DNA of 64,000 bases, from assembly GCF_030272895.1 (NCBI RefSeq), contig NZ_JALRNF010000025.1:1-64000 (forward strand). The letters are read 5' to 3'. The stretch is from Pseudomonas sp. BGr12 (GTDB lineage: Bacteria; Pseudomonadota; Gammaproteobacteria; Pseudomonadales; Pseudomonadaceae). A program made the position numbers and the translations under genes. Below the pieces are notes generated by a model. The model worked only from the letters and a program-made list of their open reading frames with translations, made no database searches and was not told where the DNA came from. Below, one piece after another: positions 53,367-61,766 of this stretch. Positions within the stretch are counted from its first letter, which is position 1, and every line of letters begins with the position of its first letter.

Positions 53367-53442
53367 CCTGTGGGAGCGGGCTTGCCCCGCGATAGCGGTG
53401 TGTCAGCTACATGGCTATCGCGGGGTAAACCCGCTCCCACAG
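53367..53442. repeat. REPIN between dgcA and dgcB
   Basis: Two REP cores (TGTGGGAGCGGGCTTGCCCCG and GCGGGGTAAACCCGCTCCCA) face each other. A further partial copy, CTGTGGGAGC, follows at 53465-53474 and forms the ribosome-binding site of dgcB. Confidence 0.8.
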
Positions 53443-53479
53443 TGTCATTTCCAAAGCGCGATTGCTGTGGGAGCTTCCC

Positions 53480-55429
53480 ATGTTGAACACCCTTCTACCC
53501 ATCCTGCTGTTCGCCGCCCTGGGCCTGGCGGTCCTCGGCGCCTTGCGGCGCGTGCGGATGTGGCGCCAGGGTCGGCCGTCCAAGGTCGACCTGCTCGGCG
53601 GCCTGCTGGCCATGCCGCGGCGCTACATGGTCGACCTGCACCATGTGGTCGCCCGTGACAAATACATGGCCAACACCCACGTCGCCACGGCGGGCGGTTT
53701 CGTCCTGGCCGCAGTACTGGCGATCCTGGTGCATGGTTTCGGCCTGCATAACCAGATCCTGGGCTATGCCTTGCTGTTCGCCACGGTGCTGATGTTCAGC
53801 GGTGCCCTGTTCGTCTACAAGCGCCGGCTCAACCCGCCCTCGCGCCTGTCCAAAGGCCCGTGGATGCGCCTGCCGAAAAGCCTGCTGGTGTTCGCCGCGA
53901 GTTTCTTCATCGCCACCTTGCCGGTCGCCGGCATCCTGCCGGAAGGCTTCGGTGGCTGGCTGCTGGTCGCCTTGCTCGGGGTTGGCGTGCTCTGGGGTGT
54001 GTCCGAGCTGTTCTTCGGCATGACCTGGGGCGGGCCGATGAAGCACGCCTTCGCCGGTGCCTTGCACCTGGCCTGGCACCGCCGTGCCGAACGCTTTGGC
54101 GGCGGTCGCTCCACCGGCCTCAAACCCCTGGATCTGGAAGATCCCGAGGCGCTGCTGGGGGTGGAAAAGCCCAAGGATTTCACCTGGAACCAGTTGCTCG
54201 GCTTCGACGCCTGCGTGCAGTGCGGCAAATGCGAAGCCGCCTGCCCGGCCTTTGCCGCCGGGCAACCGCTGAACCCGAAAAAGCTCATCCAGGACATGGT
54301 CGTGGGCCTCGCCGGCGGCACCGATGCCAAGTTCGCCGGCAGCCCGTATCCGGGCAAACCAGTCGGTGAACACGGCGGCAACCCGCATCAGCCGATCGTC
54401 AACGGCCTGGTCGATGCCGAAACCCTGTGGTCGTGCACCACCTGCCGCGCCTGCGTGGAGGAGTGCCCGATGATGATCGAGCACGTCGATGCCATCGTCG
54501 ACATGCGCCGTCACCTGACCCTGGAAAAAGGCGCGACGCCGAACAAGGGCGCCGAAGTCCTGGACAACCTGATCGCCACCGACAACCCCGGCGGTTTCGC
54601 CCCGGGCGGACGGATGAACTGGGCGGCGGACCTGAACCTGAACGTGCTTGGCGACACCAAGACCGCCGAAGTGCTGTTCTGGGTCGGCGACGGCGCCTTC
54701 GACATGCGCAACCAGCGTACCCTGCGCGCCTTCGTCAAAGTGCTCAAGGCCGCACAAGTGGACTTCGCCGTGCTCGGCCTGGAAGAGCGCGACAGCGGCG
54801 ACGTGGCCCGACGCCTGGGTGACGAGGCGACCTTCCAGCAACTGGCCCGGCGCAATATCCAGACCATGGCCAAGTACAGCTTCAAGCGTATCGTCACCTG
54901 CGATCCGCACAGCTTCCATGTGCTCAAGAACGAATACGGCGCCTTCGGCGGCGACTACCTGGTGCAGCACCACAGCACCTACATTGCCGAACTGATCGGT
55001 GCCGGCAGGCTCAACCTCGGCCAGCACAAGGGCGGCAGCGTGACCTATCACGATCCGTGCTACCTGGGCCGCTACAACGGTGAGTACGAAGCGCCGCGCG
55101 ATGTGCTGCGCGCCCTGGGCATCGAGATCAAGGAGATGCAGCGTTCGGGCTTCCGTTCGCGCTGCTGCGGCGGTGGCGGCGGTGCGCCGATCACCGATAT
55201 CCCGGGCAAGCAGCGGATTCCCGACATGCGCATGGACGATATCCGCGAGACCGCTGCCGAGCTGGTGGCCGTGGGTTGTCCACAGTGCACGGCGATGCTC
55301 GAAGGGGTGGTCGAGCCCCGGCCGCTGATCAAGGACCTGGCCGAGCTGGTGGCCGATGCCCTGCTCGAAGAACAAGCGCCGGCGAACAAGTCGACGCCAG
55401 CAAAGCGTAAACCTGCGGAGGTGCACTGA
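53480..55429 (+). CDS. dgcB: Dimethylglycine demethylase Fe-S subunit DgcB
   Basis: A 649-residue membrane protein. The N-terminal ~150 residues have about four hydrophobic segments (NTLLPILLFAALGLAVLGAL, GGFVLAAVLAILVHGF, and so on). Two 4Fe-4S motifs follow: CVQCGKCEAACP and CTTCRACVEECP. Then come heterodisulfide-reductase-type CCG domains (HDPCYLGRYNGEYEAPRDVL, FRSRCCGGGGGAPI). It takes electrons from DgcA/ETF to the quinone pool. The start is 53480; the SD GGGAG is part of a REP fragment. The stop overlaps etfA (TGATG). Confidence 0.9.
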   Translation: MLNTLLPILLFAALGLAVLGALRRVRMWRQGRPSKVDLLGGLLAMPRRYMVDLHHVVARDKYMANTHVATAGGFVLAAVLAILVHGFGLHNQILGYALLFATVLMFSGALFVYKRRLNPPSRLSKGPWMRLPKSLLVFAASFFIATLPVAGILPEGFGGWLLVALLGVGVLWGVSELFFGMTWGGPMKHAFAGALHLAWHRRAERFGGGRSTGLKPLDLEDPEALLGVEKPKDFTWNQLLGFDACVQCGKCEAACPAFAAGQPLNPKKLIQDMVVGLAGGTDAKFAGSPYPGKPVGEHGGNPHQPIVNGLVDAETLWSCTTCRACVEECPMMIEHVDAIVDMRRHLTLEKGATPNKGAEVLDNLIATDNPGGFAPGGRMNWAADLNLNVLGDTKTAEVLFWVGDGAFDMRNQRTLRAFVKVLKAAQVDFAVLGLEERDSGDVARRLGDEATFQQLARRNIQTMAKYSFKRIVTCDPHSFHVLKNEYGAFGGDYLVQHHSTYIAELIGAGRLNLGQHKGGSVTYHDPCYLGRYNGEYEAPRDVLRALGIEIKEMQRSGFRSRCCGGGGGAPITDIPGKQRIPDMRMDDIRETAAELVAVGCPQCTAMLEGVVEPRPLIKDLAELVADALLEEQAPANKSTPAKRKPAEVH

Positions 55430-56652
55430 TGAGCGACATTATTCGCCGTGATCCGCGCGCCGAGTGGATCGCCCGCAACCGCCTGCACCCCTTGCACGCG
55501 GCCATGCAGCAGGGCCAGCAGCACAGCTGGATGGGCCCCAACGGCATCATCCGCAAGAACCCGCACGGGGTCGGCTTCATCGGCCCCAACGGTATCAAGC
55601 GCATCGACCGCAGCGGCGCCCAGCAGGGCACCAGCAACAAGCGTACAGCTGCCGTTGCCGTGCAGTTGCCGCTGCACCAGGTGCCGACGCCGGCGTTCTA
55701 CATCGCCGTGGTCCCGGATATGGTCGGTGGCCGCCTGGGCAGCCACGATCGCGACCTGCTGGGACTTGCCCACAGCCTGGCCGGCAGCGATGGTGCGGTG
55801 CTGGCGGTAGTGTTCGGCGAACACAAGGAAAGCAACTTTTCCACAGCCGGCGTCGATCGCTTGTTGGTCATCGAGGGCGACGAATTCGACGGTTATGCAC
55901 CGGAGCAACTGGTGCAGGGCCTGCGCGCTGTGGATAACCAGTTCAGTCCCCGTCACTGGCTGCTGCCCGACAGTCGCACCGGTGGTGGCGAGCTGGGCCG
56001 GCGCTTTGCCGCGGCGATCAATGAGCGCCCGGCTACGCGAGTCTGGCAGGTCAAGGACGGGCAGTGCAGCGGCCGTGCCGGTGCTGGCCAGCAGGACCTG
56101 ATTCGCGGTCTGCCGCGCCTGATCCTGGCCGCTGCCGAATGTGCCGAACCGGTCAGCGAGACCCGTCACGAAGCCTTGCCCGAGCAGTTATCCACAAGCG
56201 TGGCACGCAGCTTGCCGCGCATCGAAGACCTTGGCCCGGTGGCCGTGGACCCGGCGTCCATTGCCATGGCCGAAGCCGAGTTCATCGTCTCGGGCGGCAA
56301 CGGGGTCAAGGACTGGGATTTGTTCCACCGCGCCACCGTGGCCCTGGGCGCTACCGAAGGGGCTTCGCGGGTGGCGGTGGACGACGGCTTCATGCCACGC
56401 AACCGCCAGGTCGGTGCCACCGGTACCTGGGTCACGGCGCGGGTCTACGTGGCTGTGGGTATCTCCGGGGCGATCCAGCACCTGCAGGGCATCGGTGCCT
56501 GCGACAAGGTGGTGGCGATCAACATGGACCCTGGCTGCGACATGATCAAACGTGCCGACCTGTCGGTCATCGGCGACAGCGCGGCGATCCTGCAGGCGCT
56601 GATCGAGGCTGTGGAAAACTATCGCAACGACGCCAAGCGCGACGCGGCTTAA
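55429..56652 (+). CDS. etfA: ETF alpha-like subunit linked to dgcAB
   Basis: A 407-residue electron-transfer flavoprotein alpha-type protein. An unusual Arg-rich N-terminal part of ~85 residues (RDPRAEWIARNRLHPLHAAM, IIRKNPHGVGFIGPNGIKR) precedes the ETF domain I. The C-terminal FAD domain has GASRVAVDDGFMPRNRQVGATG and VYVAVGISGAIQHLQGI. Its ATG overlaps the dgcB stop. It carries electrons from DgcA in the same operon. DnaA-box-like words lie at 55929 and 56188 within the gene. Confidence 0.88.
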   Translation: MSDIIRRDPRAEWIARNRLHPLHAAMQQGQQHSWMGPNGIIRKNPHGVGFIGPNGIKRIDRSGAQQGTSNKRTAAVAVQLPLHQVPTPAFYIAVVPDMVGGRLGSHDRDLLGLAHSLAGSDGAVLAVVFGEHKESNFSTAGVDRLLVIEGDEFDGYAPEQLVQGLRAVDNQFSPRHWLLPDSRTGGGELGRRFAAAINERPATRVWQVKDGQCSGRAGAGQQDLIRGLPRLILAAAECAEPVSETRHEALPEQLSTSVARSLPRIEDLGPVAVDPASIAMAEAEFIVSGGNGVKDWDLFHRATVALGATEGASRVAVDDGFMPRNRQVGATGTWVTARVYVAVGISGAIQHLQGIGACDKVVAINMDPGCDMIKRADLSVIGDSAAILQALIEAVENYRNDAKRDAA

Positions 56653-56667
56653 GGGCAGGGAACAACT

Positions 56668-57438
56668 ATGAACACCAAGGTCATCAGTCTGGTTTCGATC
56701 GGTGCCCACCCCAGCTCCGGGCGCACCCGGCGTGCCGAACAGGACGCCCGCGCGGTGGAGCTGGGCCTGCAGCTGGCTGGGGATAACTTGCAGGTGCTGC
56801 ATGCCGGCGACCCCCAGGAGCCGGCCCTGCGCGCCTACCTGGGCATGGGCCTGGACAGCATCGACGTGCTTGAACAGCCACGGGGCGCCGATGCCCTGGG
56901 TGTACTCGGCGACTACTTGCGCGATGCCGGTGCACAGTTGGTGCTGACCGGCAGCCAGGCGGAAACCGGCGAAGGCTCCGGCATGCTGCCTTTCCTCCTG
57001 GCCGAGCGCCTGGGTTGGCCGCTGGTAGTGGGCCTTGCCGAGGTGGAATCCATTGGCAACGGCGTCGCCCAGGTGCTGCAGGCCCTGCCACGGGGCCAGC
57101 GGCGTCGGCTCAAGGTGCGCCTGCCGTTGCTGGCCACTGTGGATAACGCCGCGCCCAAGCCGCGCCAGAGCGCTTTTGGCCCGGCGCGGCGGGGCGTGCT
57201 GGCGGCGCGCAAGGTGGAAATCGTCGAAGACGGGTTATTCACAAGCGCCGAACTGCAGCCGGCCAAACCACGGCCCAAGCGCCTCAAGGTGATCAAGGCC
57301 AAGAGCGGCGCCGACCGCATGAAAGCCGCCACCGCCAAGGCCAGTGGCGGCGGTGGGCAAGTGCTCAAGGACGTCAGCCCGCAGGCCGGTGCCGAAGCCA
57401 TCCTCAAGTTGCTGGTGGAAGAGGGCGTGCTGCGCTGA
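56668..57438 (+). CDS. etfB: ETF beta-like subunit linked to dgcAB
   Basis: A 256-residue ETF beta-type protein with SIGAHPSSGRTRRAEQDARA at the start and LTGSQAETGEGSGMLPFLLAERLGWPLV in the nucleotide domain. The C-terminal ~70 residues are basic and low-complexity. It pairs with the alpha subunit 16 bases upstream. It ends the dgc operon. Two DnaA-box-like words (57138, 57235) lie within it, and a non-coding DnaA-box array follows. Confidence 0.88.
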   Translation: MNTKVISLVSIGAHPSSGRTRRAEQDARAVELGLQLAGDNLQVLHAGDPQEPALRAYLGMGLDSIDVLEQPRGADALGVLGDYLRDAGAQLVLTGSQAETGEGSGMLPFLLAERLGWPLVVGLAEVESIGNGVAQVLQALPRGQRRRLKVRLPLLATVDNAAPKPRQSAFGPARRGVLAARKVEIVEDGLFTSAELQPAKPRPKRLKVIKAKSGADRMKAATAKASGGGGQVLKDVSPQAGAEAILKLLVEEGVLR

Positions 57439-57442
57439 GGGA

Positions 57443-57960
57443 TTGCCCACAATCTCTGTTGGCCGATCTGTGGATAAAGTGTTTGTGTATGGCTGGAGGG
57501 CACGCATGGCGTGCCCTCTGGCGTTATGGTCAAAAAATGATCAGCCTAAGTTGCGGATTTTCCTGGTTATTCTTCCCCCGACCTGATTGATATTGCCCAC
57601 AATGGCTGTTGGCCGCTCTGTGGATAATATGTTTGCCCATGGCTGTACGCCCTGATTCACAAGGGCTGCAGCCAATTGATCAAATAATAGTCAAATGCCG
57701 GGTTTACAGCTGTCTATCCCCGCCACTCCTGGCGCTCAGGGCATTATCCACAGCACTTTTCCACTTCCCTGAGTTTTGCACACAGAGTCTGTTGGCGTCT
57801 TTGTTGATAAGGTGTTCGCGCTCGGCTGTAGGCCGCGGGATACGTGGCCTCAAGCCGATTGATCAAATAATGATCAAAATATTTTAGGGGGAATATCAAT
57901 GACTTGCCCACATTCGCTGTGGGTTGTCCTGTGGATAAAGTGTTTGCTGTGTGGCGCGGG
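57443..57960. repeat. Tandem modules with DnaA boxes
   Basis: Four imperfect copies of a module start at 57443, 57593, 57776 and 57904. Each runs TTGCCCACA, a CTGTTGG-like word, then TGTGGATAA and TGTTTG. Modules 2 and 3 also share GATTGATCAAATAAT-type ends. Perfect DnaA boxes are at 57469, 57619, 57744 and 57930, and a one-mismatch box at 57802. No reading frame uses this region. It resembles a DnaA-titration locus. Confidence 0.8.
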
Positions 57961-58018
57961 CCAGGAGGGGCGGGGGATTGCGGGGGGTGGTCAGAATTTG
58001 TACAGGCAGTGCTGGCCT

Positions 58019-58075
58019 CATCGCGGGGCAAGCCCGCTCCTACAAGACTGTAGGAGCGGGCTTGCCCCGCGATGG
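58019..58075. repeat. REPIN
   Basis: Two REP cores face each other across CTACAAGACTGTAG. It lies between the DnaA-box array and gbcA. Confidence 0.85.
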
Positions 58076-58083
58076 GATCACTA

Positions 58084-59376
58084 CTATTGCGCAGCCACAC
58101 CCTTGAGGTAAGGCGCAGGCGCCGCACCCAGGTTGTTCAGCATGCGATCGCTGTACCAGTCGACGAAGTTCACCACGCCGAACTCATAGGTCTTGGAGTA
58201 AGGCCCAGGCTGGTAAGCCGTGGAGTTGATGCCGCGCTGGTTCTCTTCGGCCAGGCGACGGTCCTGGTCGTTGGTGGCGTCCCACACCTGGCGCATGCGC
58301 TCTGGGTCGTAGTCCACGCCTTCGACCGCATCCTTGTGCACCAGCCACTTGGTGGTGACCATGGTTTCCTGGGCGCTGATCGGCCACACGGTGAAGACGA
58401 TCATGTGATCGCCCATGCAGTGGTTCCACGAGTGCGGCAGGTGCAGGATGCGCATCGAGCCCAGGTCTGGGTTCTTGATCCGGCCCATGAGCTTCTGGCA
58501 GCCCTGCTTGCCGTCCAGGGTCATGGACACCGTGCCCTTGAGCAGCGGCATGCGCACGATACGGTTACGCAGGCCGAAGCTGGCGTGGGCGTACGGAATC
58601 TTCTCGGCATCCCAGGCCGCAGCGGAGGCGGCGACGTGGTCCTTGAACGCCTGGTCGGCCCGTGGGTCGGTAACGTCGTCCCACTCCAGCAGGGTTTTCA
58701 ACAGCTCCGGGTGCGAACCGCTGCAGTGGTAGCACTCGCGATTGTTTTCCAGCACCAGCTTCCAGTTGGCCTTTTCCATCAAGGTGGTCTGTACCGCCAC
58801 CTTGGTGTTCTCCATGTCGTAGGGCTCCATGTAGTGAGCCAGGGTGGCGAGGAAGTCATCGATCGCTGGAGGATTCTCCGCCAGGCTGACGAAGATGTAG
58901 CCACCGGCGGTCTTCACGTTCACCGGCTTGAGGCCGTATTGCTTCATGTCGAAGTCGGCGCCCATTTCGGTACCGGCGAACAGCAGGCGGCCGTCGAGCT
59001 CGTAGGTCCACTGGTGGTAATGGCAGACCAGCTTGGCCACCTTGCCCTTGTCGCTGGTGCACAGGCGTGAGCCGCGGTGGCGGCAGACGTTATGGAAGGC
59101 ATGCACCTGGCCCTCGGCGCCGCGCACCACCAGGATCGGGTTCTTGCCGATCTGCAGGGTGAGGAAGTTGCCCTTGGCCGGGATCTCACAGGTCATCCCG
59201 GCAATCAGCCATTCCTTCTGGAAGATCTCTTCCATGTCGATCTGGAACAGGCGCTCGTCGGTGTAGAACGGCTGTGGCAGCGAGAAGGTGCGCTCGCGGC
59301 TCTGCAGCATCTCGGCTGTCGCCTTGCGCGCAGGTTCCAGTGGATCGCCCAGACTCAAAGTTGCGGTGACGTCCAT
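58084..59376 (-). CDS. gbcA: Glycine betaine demethylase oxygenase subunit
   Basis: Removes one methyl group from glycine betaine to give dimethylglycine and formaldehyde. The ~430-residue Rieske oxygenase has the cluster motif C-x-H...C-x2-H (CRHRGSRL and CHYHQWTYELDG) and the mononuclear iron site NRECYHCSGSHPELLK. Electrons come from GbcB, encoded divergently. The start at 59376 (MDVTATLSLG) follows GAGGAC; a Met 5 codons upstream is less likely. It is expected to be activated by GbdR. Confidence 0.94.
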   Translation of the reverse strand: MDVTATLSLGDPLEPARKATAEMLQSRERTFSLPQPFYTDERLFQIDMEEIFQKEWLIAGMTCEIPAKGNFLTLQIGKNPILVVRGAEGQVHAFHNVCRHRGSRLCTSDKGKVAKLVCHYHQWTYELDGRLLFAGTEMGADFDMKQYGLKPVNVKTAGGYIFVSLAENPPAIDDFLATLAHYMEPYDMENTKVAVQTTLMEKANWKLVLENNRECYHCSGSHPELLKTLLEWDDVTDPRADQAFKDHVAASAAAWDAEKIPYAHASFGLRNRIVRMPLLKGTVSMTLDGKQGCQKLMGRIKNPDLGSMRILHLPHSWNHCMGDHMIVFTVWPISAQETMVTTKWLVHKDAVEGVDYDPERMRQVWDATNDQDRRLAEENQRGINSTAYQPGPYSKTYEFGVVNFVDWYSDRMLNNLGAAPAPYLKGVAAQ

Positions 59377-59661
59377 CGTGTTGGTCCTCATGGCCGGTGC
59401 GTGTGACCGGTGAAAGTGGCTAATCGTTGTTATGGCGACGCAAGGCTGATTACAGCAGGATCATTTGCGATGGAGTGTGCGTTCGAAGGCGCCGCGAACC
59501 ATATCCATGGGCGACATGAAAAGATCCGTTTCCGACGCGCCAGCCCTTGTGGCAGGGGGCTGGTCGCGATAAGCACGTCGATGTCGCGGATAGGTATGTG
59601 TCCGCTGCGCAGCTTGAGCAGAATCGCAGGCATCAGGCCGCAGTCGGCCGTGGAGACGAGC
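59377..59661. promoter_or_regulatory. Divergent gbcA-gbcB control region
   Basis: About 285 bases between the divergent gbc genes. CGAC words at 59512 and 59533 are 21 bp apart (GTCG on the gbcA strand), which echoes the 21-bp GTCG spacing seen upstream of caiX and cbcX. Flanking similarity is weak. No other repeat is obvious. Confidence 0.4.
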
Positions 59662-60759
59662 ATGTCCAACTTCCTCAATCCGGTCAGCACCCAGACCTGG
59701 GCCAACGGCCGCCACATCGTCCGTTGCGTCAAGGTGATCCAGGAAACCTGGGATGTGCGCACCTTCTGTTTCATGGCCGACCAGCCGATCATGTTCTTCT
59801 TCAAGCCTGGGCAGTTCGTGACCCTGGAGCTGGAGATCGACGGCGAGCCGATCATGCGCTCGTACACCATTTCCAGTTCGCCGTCGGTGCCCTACAGCTT
59901 CTCGGTGACCATCAAGCGGGTGCCGGGCGGCAAGGTCTCCAACTGGCTGCACGACACCCTGCACGAAGGCCAGGAGCTGGCGGTGCACGGGCCGGTCGGG
60001 CTGTTCAACGCCATCGACTTCCCCAGCCCCAAGGTGCTGTACCTCAGCGGCGGTGTCGGCATCACCCCGGTGATGTCCATGGCCCGCTGGTTCTACGACA
60101 CCAACGGCAATGTCGACATGGTCTTCGTGCACAGCGCCCGCTCGCCGAAAGACATCATCTATCGCCGCGAGCTGGAGCACATGGCCTCGCGGATCGACAA
60201 CTTCAGCCTGCACATCATTTGCGAGAAGCATGGCCTGGGCGAGCCCTGGGCCGGCTATCGCGGCTACCTGAACCAGAAGCTGATGGAGCTGATCGCCCCG
60301 GACTACCTGGAGCGAGAGATCTTCTGCTGCGGGCCGACCCCTTACATGCACGCGGTCAAGCGCCTGCTGGAAGCCAGCGGCTATGACATGCGTCGCTATC
60401 ATGAGGAGTCGTTCGGCGCGACCCCGGCCGAGGTCAAGGCCGATGCGGTGGAGCATGCCGAGCAGGCTGCCGAAGCCGCCGAGGTGGATGTCAGCGACCT
60501 GCACCAGGTCGAGTTCACCGCTGCCGGCAAGAGCATCCGCGTGGCCCCCGGCGAGACCGTGCATGCGGCGGCGGCCAAGCTCGGCCTGATGATCCCCAAG
60601 GCCTGTGGCATGGGTATCTGCGGCACCTGCAAGGTGCTCAAGCTGGGCGGCGAGGTGGAGATGGAGCACAACGGCGGCATCACTGACGATGACGTGGCTG
60701 AGGGTTATATCCTGTCGTGCTGCAGTGTTCCGAAGGGGGATGTGCGGATCGAATACTAG
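59662..60759 (+). CDS. gbcB: Glycine betaine demethylase reductase subunit
   Basis: A 365-residue reductase that passes electrons from NAD(P)H to GbcA. It has an FAD domain with RSYTISSSPS, an NAD domain with LSGGVGITPVMSM, and a C-terminal [2Fe-2S] ferredoxin domain (CGMGICGTCKVLKLGGEVEM...LSCCS). The start at 59662 (MSNFLNPVS) follows GGAGAC. Its 3' end overlaps the convergent amidase gene by 80 bases. Confidence 0.94.
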   Translation: MSNFLNPVSTQTWANGRHIVRCVKVIQETWDVRTFCFMADQPIMFFFKPGQFVTLELEIDGEPIMRSYTISSSPSVPYSFSVTIKRVPGGKVSNWLHDTLHEGQELAVHGPVGLFNAIDFPSPKVLYLSGGVGITPVMSMARWFYDTNGNVDMVFVHSARSPKDIIYRRELEHMASRIDNFSLHIICEKHGLGEPWAGYRGYLNQKLMELIAPDYLEREIFCCGPTPYMHAVKRLLEASGYDMRRYHEESFGATPAEVKADAVEHAEQAAEAAEVDVSDLHQVEFTAAGKSIRVAPGETVHAAAAKLGLMIPKACGMGICGTCKVLKLGGEVEMEHNGGITDDDVAEGYILSCCSVPKGDVRIEY

Positions 60760-61600
60760 TGCTGCAAAGATCGCCGTAGAGTGCCGGACGGCGGTCCTGG
60801 AGTACATGGTTGTGGTCACTGATCCACTTGTCGTCGGCTTCGGCGAGATCGATGTCGGTCACCAGCAACTGTGCTTCTGGCAGGCTGCTGGCGCCGGCCA
60901 GGGGGAAACCATCGGCGTCGACGATGGTCGATCCGCCCACCCAGTCGATCCCCCGTTCATGGCCGTGGCGATCACAGGCCGCGATGAACATTCGATTGAC
61001 TGCCGCGTCGGCCTGGACTCTCACGATCTCGGCAGGTCGCTCACCTTGCGGGCGGCCCAGGTCTGGCCAGTTGGCTGGCGCACAGAGTAACTGCGCGCCG
61101 CCCAGTGCCGCCAGGCGAACCCATTCGGGGAGTTCCAGGTCGTAGCAGATCATCAGGCCGATGCGGCCTTTGGCAGTACGTACAATGGGGGGAGGCTGGT
61201 CGCCTGGGGTGAAGATGAGATTTTCCCGGTCCCACAGGTGCGCCTTGCGGTAACAGGTCAGCCAGCCCCGAGGATCGACCAGCACGGCGCTGTTGGCCAC
61301 TTCGACGGCTGACAGGCGTTCGCAGAGCCCGCCGACAACGATAATGTCGTGTTGACGAGCCAACTCGAACCAGCCCAGTACCGTCTGGTCGTACAGACCC
61401 TCTGCCGACGCCAGGGCTTCATCACGGTCATGGAAGGCATAGCCGCATTGCGCCAGTTCCGGCAGTACCACCAGTTCTGCGCCCTGTTGCGCGGCCTGGA
61501 CAATGGCTGTGTTGCACAGTTGGCGGTTGTAGTCCACTTCACCCACCCTGGGGGCGATCTGGGCACAGGCGATACGTAAAGGCAGTGATGTGCTGGTCAT
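60680..61600 (-). CDS. Nitrilase-superfamily amidase
   Basis: A ~306-residue carbon-nitrogen hydrolase with the Glu-Lys-Cys triad: LPELAQCGY, YRKAHLWDRE and MICYDLELPE. The start at 61600 (MTSTSLPLRIACAQIAPRVG) is preceded by AGGAGATAG. The last ~30 residues (STSIRSAHPPSEHCSTTG...) lie within the reverse of gbcB and do not look like the family. The true stop may have been lost. It is divergent from a flavin amino-acid monooxygenase, an arrangement like the lysine or tryptophan amide pathway, so it should hydrolyse the amide product. Confidence 0.75.
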   Translation of the reverse strand: MTSTSLPLRIACAQIAPRVGEVDYNRQLCNTAIVQAAQQGAELVVLPELAQCGYAFHDRDEALASAEGLYDQTVLGWFELARQHDIIVVGGLCERLSAVEVANSAVLVDPRGWLTCYRKAHLWDRENLIFTPGDQPPPIVRTAKGRIGLMICYDLELPEWVRLAALGGAQLLCAPANWPDLGRPQGERPAEIVRVQADAAVNRMFIAACDRHGHERGIDWVGGSTIVDADGFPLAGASSLPEAQLLVTDIDLAEADDKWISDHNHVLQDRRPALYGDLCSTSIRSAHPPSEHCSTTGYNPQPRHRQ

Positions 61601-61618
61601 GAGTCTATCTCCTGTAAA

Positions 61619-61673
61619 GAGCATTAATGAATGCTCTGTTGAACGCGAGCGTCAACTAGCACTTTTGCTAGTT
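61619..61673. promoter_or_regulatory. Two perfect palindromes between amidase and monooxygenase
   Basis: GAGCATT, 4 bases, AATGCTC (61619-61636) and AACTAGCA, 4 bases, TGCTAGTT (61654-61673). The first is just upstream of the amidase start. The second is midway to the monooxygenase gene. Both have the size of regulator operators. Confidence 0.6.
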
Positions 61674-61766
61674 CAAGAAACTGAACTCAGATTTCAATTC
61701 GATATAAATATCCAATCTTCCTGGCACTATGCTCTTTCCGTAAGTCTAACTAGCGGAGAGTGTCAT

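Noticed and set aside
57443..57960. DnaA-box array as the chromosomal origin
   Set aside because: No dnaA, dnaN, gidA or rpmH is nearby and no clear AT-rich unwinding element is seen, so a titration-type locus fits better than oriC.
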